From assembly GCF_016786355.1 (NCBI RefSeq), contig NZ_JADWYX010000089.1, positions 1 to 37,744 of the forward strand: DNA of 37,744 nucleotides, written 5' to 3'. Source of the DNA: Frankia sp. AgB1.9 (GTDB taxonomy: Bacteria > Actinomycetota > Actinomycetes > Frankiales > Frankiaceae). Position 1 is the stretch's first letter, and each line of letters begins with the position of its first letter. Of the stretch, positions 17,801 to 25,194 are shown one piece after another. The position numbers were made by a program, and so were the translations under genes. The notes beneath the pieces are model-generated. The model was not told where the DNA came from. It did not search any database and saw only the letters and a program-made list of their open reading frames with translations.

Positions 17801-18330
17801 ATCTGACCGTCGACGGCCGTCCGGTCCGGCTGCGCGGCTCGATGGACCGGATCGAGCTTGACGACGGCGGCCAGGTGCACGTCGTCGACTTCAAGACGGG
17901 CCGGTCCGCCGTCAGCCCCCGGGAGATCGCCGAGCACGTCCAGCTCGGCACCTACCAGCTCGCCGTGCGAGAAGGCGCCGTCGACGACCGGGTCGCCGGG
18001 CGTGACGCCTCTCCTCCCGAGACGACGCCCCAGCCCGAGGAGGCCGGCGGGCCGGCTGTTCCCGGCGGGGCCGAGCTGGTCTACCTGCGCCGGGAGGCCA
18101 ACGAGGACCGAGCCGGTCCCGGTGCGCCGGGCGGCCCGACCGGCCTGCCTCAGGTCCAGCGCCAGGACGCGTTGCCACCCGGCCGGTCCTGGATCGACGA
18201 GCTGGTCGGCGAGGCGGTGCGCACGATCACCACCGAGGCGTTCGTCCCGACACCTGGCGCGGGCTGCGACTACTGCTCCTTCCGGCGCGCGTGCCCGGCG
18301 TTCGTCGAGGGCCGGCAGGTGGTCACATGA
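14872..18330 (+). CDS. adnA: AdnA: helicase-nuclease subunit with Fe-S nuclease domain
   Basis: 1152 residues. A UvrD-like SF1 helicase joined to a RecB-type nuclease; with AdnB it forms the actinobacterial double-strand-break resection motor. Walker A is GPGTGKTT (65-72), motif II is DEYQD (268-272), motif III GDPDQSIYAFRG, motif V AHRAKGLEWD and motif VI YVAVTRAR. The nuclease has DFKTG (1006-1010). Four cysteines, C877, C1132, C1135 and C1141, match an AddB/AdnA-style iron-sulfur staple. A Ser/Asp/Ala-rich insert (near 505-545) makes it longer than the mycobacterial protein. Start GTG 14872 lacks a clear ribosome site. Its TGA overlaps the adnB ATG. Confidence 0.93.
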   Translation: MTSSPSAVQPARPVVLTRPVAGARAPRYRLDRSAPARWPARPAGLDDAQRAVVEHRGGPLLVLAGPGTGKTTTLVEAVARRVEAGQDLGSILVLTFSRRAARELSERITARVGAAFGGPVAWTFHSWCYAQLRAFPMAGDPAPRLLTGPERFTRLRELIDGSRELGRPGWPASLEVCLRTRGFAEEVEALLARVREVGLDPASLEELAARARRPDWAALARFYTDYLDNLGYDGALDYPELGHRAARLVEDPERGQPIRDRYRSVFVDEYQDTDPAQERLLAALTAGGGDLVAFGDPDQSIYAFRGARVRGLLDFPGRFRRADRSPADVLALGVSRRMSPPVLAASREVASRLPVSGLPVWALRAHRRLAPAEPDRAGQVEALSFPSEGAETEAIADLLRREHLTRAVPWHEMAVLTRSAEALPAVARALTVAGVPVDLAGDEPPLAERPAAALLLTALRCADDPGSLTTADARSLLLSPLGGADPAGLRALGRALRDHARSAPGEPAVAADSASVDSDGADPEGAGSDRAAGSSAGWPAGLVSSAELIRDLVANPGSLPGPVPAELARPAVQVGSMLALVGERLRAGATPQDALWALWEGTAWPARLRRVSASGYGAARRAAEADLDAVVALFDAAGRLGERRGPGGGARGLIADLTSQDFAADDRAGAEVRPDAVRLLTAHRAKGLEWDVVVIRGVQDGAWPDLRAQHSLLGTEQLDAPQRGGLRPPETPRDRWAEERRLFYVAVTRARHRLVVTAVDAVGEDGARRSELLAELGVRITAGASWTPRPLTLPSLVATLRRLAADPGATPALRQAARRRLATLAAVTDHADRPLVLSAHPDRWWGARDETASDVPVAAPTAPIPLSGSSLSSLRDCSLRWFLEHEAHAGQPATTAQSFGRVVHALADEVTAGRTPADLAALDARLDLVWRQLAFEAQWRSDQERAAARQALARFLDWHAAERGRAVLGSEARFGIDLTVDGRPVRLRGSMDRIELDDGGQVHVVDFKTGRSAVSPREIAEHVQLGTYQLAVREGAVDDRVAGRDASPPETTPQPEEAGGPAVPGGAELVYLRREANEDRAGPGAPGGPTGLPQVQRQDALPPGRSWIDELVGEAVRTITTEAFVPTPGAGCDYCSFRRACPAFVEGRQVVT

Positions 18331-21300
18331 GCGAGCAGCCCGGCGTCGGGGTGCGGCCGGTGCCGGCGGACCCGGCCCGGCCCGGACTGCCCGGCGGCGC
18401 ACGCCCACTCGCGCTCCTGGGCCGGTCGGCGCGTTCTCAGCAGACCGACCTGCCCCTGCAGCTGACCCTGACCGGCGAGGCGGAACCGGTCGACCCGGGG
18501 CCGGCCACCGGCGACGGAGACGCGCTGCCGACGGACGTCGCTGCCCGGCCCCGCCTCACCCGGGAGGGCCTGCGCGACCTGCTCGGCGTCCCGTACACCG
18601 AGGAGCAGCTCGCGGCGATCTGCGCGCCGGCCGAGCCGGGGGTCATCGTCGCGGGAGCGGGCTCCGGCAAGACCTCGGTGATGGCTGCCCGCGTGGTGTG
18701 GCTGGTCGGGCACGAGCAGGTGCCGGCCGAGTCGATCCTCGGCCTGACCTTCACCCGCAAGGCCGCCGCCGAGCTGAACGACCGGATCGGCGCGGCGCTG
18801 GCGCGGCTGCGCCGCTCCGGCGCGGACCAGGCCATCGTCGTGCCGGACACGCACAACGGGCCGGACCTGGACAGTGTGCCGAACCTGGACAGTGCGCCAG
18901 ATCTGGACGGCGGGCCGGACCTGGACGGCGCAACGGCCCTCGGGGGCGGCGGGTACGCGGACGCCGTGGGCGAGCCGGCCGTCTCGACGTACAACTCCTT
19001 CGCCAGCCGGCTCGTCGCCGACCACGCCCTGCGCCTGGGCCTGGAGCCCGACTGCGCGCTGCTCCCGGCCGCCGCCCGTTACCAGCTCGCCGCGAACGTC
19101 GCCCGCGGCTACCCGGGCAGGATCGAGGCGTTCACGGGCTCGCTGGCGGCGCTCGTCTCGGCCGTCGTCGCGCTCGACGGCCAGTGCGGGGAGCACCTCG
19201 TCGACCCGGCCGAGCTGATCGCGTTCGACCGGCGCTGGCTGGCCGACGTGCTGACCGCGCTGAACGAGGCGGCGGCCCGGCCGAAGACGGCCACCCTGAC
19301 CGCCGACCTGCGCCGGCTCGCCCGCACGGCCCGGCGGCGGATCGAGCTGGCCGGCCTGGTCGTCGAGTACCGCGAGGCGCGGCGCCGGCGCGAGCTGCTC
19401 GACTACGGCGACCAGATCCGGCTCGCCGCCGAGCTGGCCGAACGGGTGCCCGAGGTCGGGGACCTGCTGCGCCGCCAGTTCCGGGTCGTGCTGCTGGACG
19501 AGTACCAGGACACCTCGGTGGCCCAGCGCAGGCTGCTCGCCGGCCTGTTCGGCGGCGGCCACCCCGTCACCGCCGTCGGCGACCCGGCACAGGCCATCTA
19601 CGGCTGGCGGGGTGCCTCGGTGGGCAACCTCAGGCTGTTCCCAGAGCACTTCCGCCGCCTCGGCGGCGATCCAGCACAGGTCCACCAGCTGACCGTCAAC
19701 CAGCGCAGCGGCGGACGGCTGCTGACCCTCGCCAACGCCGTGGCCGCGGGCCTGCCCGTCGACGCCCGCAGCGTCACGCTGCGCCCGCGCCCGGCCGTCG
19801 CACTGGCCGGCGAGACGGTCGTCGCGCTGCACACCAGCTGGGCCGAGGAGGCCGCCTGGATCGCTGGGCAGCTGGCGGCGAGGCTGCGCGCCGCGTCGCC
19901 GGGCGATCCGCGGGAGCCGGGGCCCAGCTGCGCGGTCCTGGCCAGGTCCTGGGCTGACGTCCCCACGCTGGTGGACGCGCTCGGCGCCGCTGGACTGCCG
20001 GTGGAAGTGCTCGGCCTCGGCGGCCTGCTGACCAAGCCCGAGATCGCCGACATCCGGGCCATGCTGGAGGTGCTGGACGATCCCACCGCGAACCCGGCCA
20101 TGACGCGGCTGCTCAGCGGGCCGCGGCTGCGGCTTGGCCCGCGTGACCTCGCCGCGCTCGGCCGGCGCGCCACCGAGCTGGCCCGGTCGGGACTACCCGG
20201 CCGGCCCCGGGCGGTGACGGCCCAGACCGACCCGTTGGCCGAGGCGGTCGCCGACGTCGACCCGAGCGACGTGGTCTCGCTCGCCGACGCCCTGGCCGAG
20301 CCCGGCGAGGAGGTCTCCGCCGAGGCGACGCGACGGCTGCGGGCTTTCGCCGGCGAGCTGGCCGAGCTGCGCGGGCACCTCGGCGCCGGGCTGGTCGAGC
20401 TGGTCCACCGGGTGGTCGAGACGAGCGGCCTCGACGTCGAGCTGGAGCTGGCGGCGCCCCGGGGCGGCCGGGGCCGGGAGAACCTCGCCGCGTTCCTGCG
20501 GGTCGCGGCCGACTTCGAACGGTCCGCCGCCGCCTTCGACGACGCGAGCGGCCGGGCGTCCCTCACCTCGTTCCTCGGCTTCCTGAGCGCCGGCGAACGG
20601 TACGAGCGGGGCCTGGACGCGGACGTCCCCAGCGCCGGCCGGGCCGTTCAGGTGCTCACCATGCACGGCTCGAAGGGCCTGGAATGGGACGTCGTCGCCG
20701 TCCCGAACATCAGCCGGACCGCCTTCCCGGACGCGCAGCCCGGTGACCGGTGGATCACCACGCCGGAGATCCTTCCTACGCCACTGCGCGGGGACGCCGC
20801 CGAGCTACCGGTGTTCGAGGTCGCCGCCGACCGGGCCGCCTTCGACCGGTTCGCCGCAGAGTGCCGGGAGCAGGCCGAGCAGGAGGAACGCCGGCTCGCC
20901 TACGTCGCGTTCACCCGGGCCCGCTGGACGCTGGTCGCCAGCGGCCACTGGTGGGGCCCGACGCAGAAGCGGCCCCGCGGCCCGTCGCCCTTCCTGCTGG
21001 AGCTCGCCGAGCACGCGACCGGCGACGGCAACGGGCGGGTGGACCACTGGGCCGACACCCCACTGGCGAAGACCAACCCGTCGCTGGAGACCCCGCCGGT
21101 CTTCACCTGGCCCGCCCCGCTGAACCCCGTCGAGCACGCGGCCCGCCGGGACGCGGCCGACGCCGTCCGTGTCCTGCTGGCGAGCGCCCCGGCCGCGGCC
21201 AGCACCGCCGCCGCGAGGGCCGCCGGTGCGAGTCCAGCCGGTGCTGGTAGCACCGCCGGTGACGTCAACGTCGACCTGGGCGGGCCCGCGCCCGACGCGC

Positions 21301-22025
21301 GCGAGGATCCGTCCGTCCGGGACGACCGCGCGGGGATGACGGCGCAGGAACGTGCGCTGCTCGTCGAGCTGGACCAGGAGACCCGGCTGCTGCTGGACGA
21401 GCAGCTGACCGCTCGCGCCCCCGCCCGGCTGGTGGCGCTGCCCACCGGCCTGACGGCCACCCAGGTGATGAAGCTGCGCGCGGACCCGGACGGCCTGGCC
21501 CGCGAGCTCGTCCGCCCGATGCCGCGCCGGCCTGTCCCGGCCGCGAGCCGGGGCATCCGCTTCCACGCCTGGGTCGAGGAGGTCTTCGAACGCCGCCCCC
21601 TGCTCGATCACGAGGACCTGCCCGGCGCCGAGGACGACTACCTCGACGACACCGAGCTGCGGGCCCTCAAGGACGCCTTCCTGGCCGGTCCGTACGGCGC
21701 CCGGCGGCCCTACGCGGTCGAGGCGCCCTTCGAGCTGCCCCTCGGCGGCCGGGTCGTGCGGGGCAGGATCGACGCCGTCTACGACCTCGGTGCCGGCCGC
21801 TACGAGGTGGTCGACTGGAAGACCGGCAGCACCCCGGCCGATCCGGTCCAGCTCGCCCTCTACCGCCTCGCCTGGTCGCGCCTGTGTCGAATCCCCCCGG
21901 GGGAGGTCGACGCGGCGTTCTACTACGTCCTGACCAGCCGCGTGGTTCGCCCCGAGCTGTTGACCGAGGCGCAGCTCATCGAGCTGCTGGGCGGCGGTGG
22001 CGCCGAAGCGGGCCCGGCCCGCTAG
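18327..22025 (+). CDS. adnB: AdnB: helicase-nuclease subunit
   Basis: 1232 residues, starting at ATG 18327 inside the adnA stop (ATGA), so the two subunits are translationally coupled. Walker A is GAGSGKT (110-116), motif II DEYQD (391-395), then GDPAQAIYGWRGA, TMHGSKGLEWDVVAVP and YVAFTRAR. The C-terminal RecB-like nuclease has DWKTG (1163-1167); the four-Cys cluster of AdnA is absent, as in the family. Residues 179-202 are four hexapeptide repeats encoded by an 18-bp tandem repeat. An Ala-rich segment (near 950-1000) separates helicase and nuclease. The stop overlaps the convergent phosphoesterase stop in a CTAG palindrome. Confidence 0.94.
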   Translation: MSEQPGVGVRPVPADPARPGLPGGARPLALLGRSARSQQTDLPLQLTLTGEAEPVDPGPATGDGDALPTDVAARPRLTREGLRDLLGVPYTEEQLAAICAPAEPGVIVAGAGSGKTSVMAARVVWLVGHEQVPAESILGLTFTRKAAAELNDRIGAALARLRRSGADQAIVVPDTHNGPDLDSVPNLDSAPDLDGGPDLDGATALGGGGYADAVGEPAVSTYNSFASRLVADHALRLGLEPDCALLPAAARYQLAANVARGYPGRIEAFTGSLAALVSAVVALDGQCGEHLVDPAELIAFDRRWLADVLTALNEAAARPKTATLTADLRRLARTARRRIELAGLVVEYREARRRRELLDYGDQIRLAAELAERVPEVGDLLRRQFRVVLLDEYQDTSVAQRRLLAGLFGGGHPVTAVGDPAQAIYGWRGASVGNLRLFPEHFRRLGGDPAQVHQLTVNQRSGGRLLTLANAVAAGLPVDARSVTLRPRPAVALAGETVVALHTSWAEEAAWIAGQLAARLRAASPGDPREPGPSCAVLARSWADVPTLVDALGAAGLPVEVLGLGGLLTKPEIADIRAMLEVLDDPTANPAMTRLLSGPRLRLGPRDLAALGRRATELARSGLPGRPRAVTAQTDPLAEAVADVDPSDVVSLADALAEPGEEVSAEATRRLRAFAGELAELRGHLGAGLVELVHRVVETSGLDVELELAAPRGGRGRENLAAFLRVAADFERSAAAFDDASGRASLTSFLGFLSAGERYERGLDADVPSAGRAVQVLTMHGSKGLEWDVVAVPNISRTAFPDAQPGDRWITTPEILPTPLRGDAAELPVFEVAADRAAFDRFAAECREQAEQEERRLAYVAFTRARWTLVASGHWWGPTQKRPRGPSPFLLELAEHATGDGNGRVDHWADTPLAKTNPSLETPPVFTWPAPLNPVEHAARRDAADAVRVLLASAPAAASTAAARAAGASPAGAGSTAGDVNVDLGGPAPDAREDPSVRDDRAGMTAQERALLVELDQETRLLLDEQLTARAPARLVALPTGLTATQVMKLRADPDGLARELVRPMPRRPVPAASRGIRFHAWVEEVFERRPLLDHEDLPGAEDDYLDDTELRALKDAFLAGPYGARRPYAVEAPFELPLGGRVVRGRIDAVYDLGAGRYEVVDWKTGSTPADPVQLALYRLAWSRLCRIPPGEVDAAFYYVLTSRVVRPELLTEAQLIELLGGGGAEAGPAR
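18861..18932 (+). repeat. 18-bp in-frame tandem repeat (4 copies) in adnB
   Basis: Four adjacent 18-base units encode PDLDSV, PNLDSA, PDLDGG and PDLDGA. They lie between helicase motifs I and II, in a surface-insertion position. Units share CTGGAC at the same place and differ at a few bases each. This has the form of a coding minisatellite. Confidence 0.85.
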
Positions 22026-22807
22026 GCGAGGTCGACCAGCAGGGCCCGGTGGTCGGAGACCGGCGTGTGACGAACCTGCGCGGCCACGACCGGCGGGACC
22101 GGGCCGTGCGCGAGGACGTGGTCGAACTGGATCCGGGGCGCGTGCGCCGGGTAGGTCGGAGCGGCGGCCAGCCGGCGCCAGCCGGTCAGCGCCCGGGGGA
22201 GTGGGCCGGGCAGGTTCAGGTCGCCGAGGATGACCGCGGGTGTGCCGCGCGAGCCGTGCCGGCCCAGGACGTGGACGAGACGGCGCAGCTGGCGGGCGTT
22301 CCACCCCGGAACGAAGGACAGGTGCGTGGCCGCGACGGTCAGCGGGCCGGCGGGCGTCGTCAGCTCGGCGATGATCGCGACCCGGGGCTCGTCGTCGAGC
22401 AGGATCAGCCGTGGCCGCCCGTCCGGGCCCGGCACGGCGACCGGGGCGCGCACCGGCGCCCGCCCGAGCTCCACCACCCGCCAGCCCTGCACCGGTAGGC
22501 GGCTGACCAGCGCGACGCCGTAGGCCGGTTCGCCGTCCCGCCGCGGCCCGGCCGCGGGCCGCCAGGACTCCCCGGGCGTGCCGAAGACCGTCGCGGCGAA
22601 CCGCCGTCCCCCCGGCTCGACCCCGAGCGCCTCGGCGGCCAGCGCGCACAGGTCGACCCCGCCCGACCGAGGCTGGTCGACGTCGACCTCCTGCAGCGCC
22701 AGCACGTCGCAGTCCAACGACGCGACGGCCGAGCGGAACCGGACCGGGTCGACGGTGGCGTCCGTCATCGACCGGCCGTGCATCAGGTTGAACGTCCCCA
22801 GCCGCAT
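22022..22807 (-). CDS. Endonuclease/exonuclease/phosphatase (EEP) family protein
   Basis: 261 residues from ATG 22807. Family motifs: FNLMHG near the N-terminus, catalytic Glu in LALQEVDVDQ, ATHLSF, GDLNLPGPL (general acid/metal Asp and Asn) and a terminal SDHRALLV. These are the residues of Mg-dependent DNase I/inositol-phosphatase-like hydrolases. No signal peptide, so cytoplasmic. Substrate (DNA, phospholipid or small phosphoester) is not predictable; proximity to adnAB hints at nucleic acids but is weak evidence. No Shine-Dalgarno; TACGGT 8 bases upstream suggests a leaderless transcript. Confidence 0.88.
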   Translation of the reverse strand: MRLGTFNLMHGRSMTDATVDPVRFRSAVASLDCDVLALQEVDVDQPRSGGVDLCALAAEALGVEPGGRRFAATVFGTPGESWRPAAGPRRDGEPAYGVALVSRLPVQGWRVVELGRAPVRAPVAVPGPDGRPRLILLDDEPRVAIIAELTTPAGPLTVAATHLSFVPGWNARQLRRLVHVLGRHGSRGTPAVILGDLNLPGPLPRALTGWRRLAAAPTYPAHAPRIQFDHVLAHGPVPPVVAAQVRHTPVSDHRALLVDLA

Positions 22808-22815
22808 GAGCCGCG

Positions 22816-22850
22816 ACCGTACCCGACCGGCCCGGCCGGGTGGCTACTGT
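22816..22850. promoter_or_regulatory. Back-to-back leaderless promoters
   Basis: The 49-base gap between two divergent starts holds TACGGT on the minus strand (22821-22816), 8 bases before the phosphoesterase ATG, and TACTGT on the plus strand (22845-22850), 6 bases before GTG 22857. Neither gene has a ribosome site. Both -10 elements are placed to start transcription at the start codon. The -35 regions must overlap. Confidence 0.6.
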
Positions 22851-22856
22851 GGCGGT

Positions 22857-24065
22857 GTGGATGCAGCTGTTCCGCCAGGACAGTTTCCGGTCGGTCTGGG
22901 AACCCTGCTGAGCTCGGAACTGGCCTCGGTGGGTGAGGACATCATCGGCGCGATCGCCGCCGAGGTGCCGGCCTATGCCCGGCCGCTGGAGGGGCGGTTC
23001 GGGCTGGGGGTGCGGGCCGGGGTCGCCGAGGCGCTGCGCCGGTTCCTGTCGATCGTCGACGGCGGGCCGGGTGACGCGGCGGATGTGGCGGCCAGCCGGG
23101 AGATCTACGTTCGGCTCGGGCACGGCGAGTTCCACTCCGGCCGGTCGCTGGACAACCTCCTCGCCGCCTACCGGATCGGCACCAGGGTCGCCTGGCGGCG
23201 GTTCGCCGAGGCGGCCCGGCTGCGCGGCGGGCTGGACGCCGTCGGCCTGGTGTCCCTGGGCGAGACGCTGTTCGGCTACATCGACAGCGTCTGCGCCGCG
23301 TCGGCCGAGGGCTACGCGCTGGCCCAGTCGGCGGATGCCGGCGCCCGGGACCGGCTGTGGGACCGGATCGGCGATCTGCTGCTGTCCGGCGCGGACCCGG
23401 CGACCGTCGAGGACGTCGCCCAGGCCGGCTCGCTGCGCCTGCCGGAGACCGTCGCGGCGGTGCTGATCCCCGCGCGGGCCGGGTCGGGCGGCGGCCGGCA
23501 GCTCGGCCTGCCGACCGGCTGCCCGAGCACGACACACGGGGCCGACCTGTGGCTGTTCGTCGCCGGCGATGACGTGCGCGGGCCGCGGCTCGCCGGCCAG
23601 CTCGCCGGCCAGGCGGCCGTGGTCGGTCCGACGGTTGCCTGGGCGCACGCGGCGGTGAGCGCCGAACGGGTTCGCTGCGCCCACGCCGCGCGCACGGATG
23701 GGCTGCTTCCCGCCGATCCGCGCGACGGCCCGCTCTTCACCGACGACCACCTGGCCGTGCTGCTGTTGAGCCGCGACCCGGACCTGCTCGCCGACCTGAC
23801 CCGCAGGCGGCTCGCGCCGCTGGATCGCCTGCCGGAGCGCAGCCGGCGCCGGCTGGCCGTCACCCTGCTGCACTGGCTCGCGCTGCAGGGCCAGCGTGGG
23901 CTGATCGCCCAGCGCCTGCACATCCATCCGCAGACCGTCCGGTACCGCGTCCTGCAGTTGCGCGAGCTGTTCGGCGACGCTCTCGACGACCCGGACGCCC
24001 GCTTCGAGCTGGAGCTGGTGCTGCGGGCCGGCGCGGCGAAGGCCGCCGCCGGGGACGAGGAGTGA
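22857..24065 (+). CDS. PucR-like transcriptional regulator (C-terminal HTH_30)
   Basis: 402 residues from GTG 22857. An N-terminal helical domain of about 170 residues (LGHGEFHSGRSLDNLLAAYR, RIGTRVAWRRFAEAA, LFGYIDSVCAASAEGYALAQ) matches the RsbRD-N-like part often found in actinobacterial PucR/CdaR relatives. A degenerate middle domain follows. The C-terminal HTH (about 345-370) includes LIAQRLHIHPQTVRYRVLQL, the classic PucR recognition helix, then LFGDALDDPDARFELELVL. Possible target: the adjacent nucleoside hydrolase (PucR-type regulators often control purine breakdown), but this is inference. Confidence 0.88.
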   Translation: MDAAVPPGQFPVGLGTLLSSELASVGEDIIGAIAAEVPAYARPLEGRFGLGVRAGVAEALRRFLSIVDGGPGDAADVAASREIYVRLGHGEFHSGRSLDNLLAAYRIGTRVAWRRFAEAARLRGGLDAVGLVSLGETLFGYIDSVCAASAEGYALAQSADAGARDRLWDRIGDLLLSGADPATVEDVAQAGSLRLPETVAAVLIPARAGSGGGRQLGLPTGCPSTTHGADLWLFVAGDDVRGPRLAGQLAGQAAVVGPTVAWAHAAVSAERVRCAHAARTDGLLPADPRDGPLFTDDHLAVLLLSRDPDLLADLTRRRLAPLDRLPERSRRRLAVTLLHWLALQGQRGLIAQRLHIHPQTVRYRVLQLRELFGDALDDPDARFELELVLRAGAAKAAAGDEE

Positions 24066-24102
24066 CCTCGCGCCGGGTCCGCGGGCGGGACGTCGGCCGG
24101 GC

Positions 24103-25092
24103 CTACTCGCCCGCGAGCTGGCGGATGGCCGCGCGGAAGTAGTCGACGTCGACCGTCAGGCCGACCGCGACCGGAGCGCCGACGCCCCCTGCGTTGCCGT
24201 CGGGCCCGCTCCCGGCGGGCGTCGGACGTGGCGGCGGCGAGACCCGGCGCCAGGCCAGCTGGCGCAGGTCGACGACGGTCTGGCCCCAGGCCGCGCTGCC
24301 GCCGGTGTCGACCTCGACGGGCAGCACCTCCACGCCGAGGACGTCGGGCCGGACGGCCGCCATCGCGGCCAGCAGGTCGTGGCACGGCGTCTCGCCTTCG
24401 GCGCACAGCGTGCCGGCGTTGCGGCGATAGAACGACAGCGGGCCGTAGAGGAAGGCGGCCGCCGCGGTCTGCCGACGGGCGAGCGAGCCGAACTCCACCT
24501 CGCGCAACGTCGCCTGATGGGTGACGTTGAGGCCGACCATCACGGGCGGCGCCGCCCACTCGGCGGTCAACGAGGCCGCCGCGGCCAGCGGGTCGTTCGC
24601 GACGTTGGCCTCGGCGCTCGGCCGGGCGTTGCCCTCCGCGCGAGTGCTGCCGCCCATCAGCGTCAACCGGCTCGACCGGGCGGCCCCCGCGTCGGCCCGG
24701 ACGGCCGCGGCGAGGTTCGTCATCGGTCCCAGCGTCAGCACCGACGCGCCTCGACGCATCTCCCGGACCAGCACCTCGACGGCCGGGGTGTCCGCGTCGG
24801 CCCCGCGCCGGGGGTCGGGGAGGCCGACATCGCCCAGCCCGTCCTCGCCGTGGATGAAGGTTGGCCGGGGGACGCGTGGCGCCGGGTCGGTCGGGTCTGC
24901 GCCGATGTGGACCGGCACGTCCGGCCGGCCGGCCGCCTCAAGGATGATCCGCAGATTGCGGGCGGCCTGCCGTACCTCGACGTTCCCGCCGACGGCCGTG
25001 ACGGCGGCGATCTCGACGTCCGGCCGCCCGCACAGCCACACGATCGCCGCGGCGTCGTCGATCCCACCGTCACTGTCGATGACCAGCCGCAT
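24103..25092 (-). CDS. Inosine-uridine nucleoside hydrolase family protein
   Basis: 329 residues from ATG 25092 (GAGGTGA upstream). It cleaves the N-glycosidic bond of nucleosides if active. The N-terminal Ca-binding motif reads DSDGGIDD (6-13), where the family usually has DxDPGxDD, so Pro is Gly here while all Asp residues remain. Also present: GPMTNLAAAV (family GPLTNLA), an ANVANDPLAA stretch similar to the family's EFN-D region, and CHDLLAAM with the conserved H-D. A Pro/Gly-rich insert sits near the C-terminus (SPPPRPTPAGSGPDGNAGG). Divergent from the M16 peptidase pair and convergent with the PucR-like gene. Confidence 0.88.
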   Translation of the reverse strand: MRLVIDSDGGIDDAAAIVWLCGRPDVEIAAVTAVGGNVEVRQAARNLRIILEAAGRPDVPVHIGADPTDPAPRVPRPTFIHGEDGLGDVGLPDPRRGADADTPAVEVLVREMRRGASVLTLGPMTNLAAAVRADAGAARSSRLTLMGGSTRAEGNARPSAEANVANDPLAAAASLTAEWAAPPVMVGLNVTHQATLREVEFGSLARRQTAAAAFLYGPLSFYRRNAGTLCAEGETPCHDLLAAMAAVRPDVLGVEVLPVEVDTGGSAAWGQTVVDLRQLAWRRVSPPPRPTPAGSGPDGNAGGVGAPVAVGLTVDVDYFRAAIRQLAGE

Positions 25093-25180
25093 CCAGCTCA
25101 CCTCTCCCACAGCCCGTCCTGAGTCTGGCGGGGCCACACCGCAGGCCATCAACCGGTGCCTCCGGACCCCCTCGGCGCAG

Positions 25181-25186
25181 TAGCGT
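25181..25186 (+). promoter_or_regulatory. -10 element, leaderless M16 start
   Basis: TAGCGT is followed after 8 bases by GTG 25195, the in-frame start of the peptidase gene, with no ribosome site before it. The spacing puts the transcription start at the start codon. No convincing -35. Confidence 0.45.
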
Positions 25187-25194
25187 GGCCAGAT

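Noticed and set aside
13999..18408. 1469-residue minus-strand ORF opposite adnA
   Set aside because: Only the SDR at 13999-14748 is real. The rest is shadow coding opposite a complete helicase with all motifs, and reads as Arg/Gly/Pro-rich sequence without domains.
18861..18932. CRISPR-like array
   Set aside because: The repeats are adjacent, in frame and without spacers: a coding tandem repeat, not CRISPR.
20805..23927. 1040-residue minus-strand ORF
   Set aside because: Crosses adnB, the phosphoesterase and the PucR-like gene in the wrong frame, with no recognisable domain.
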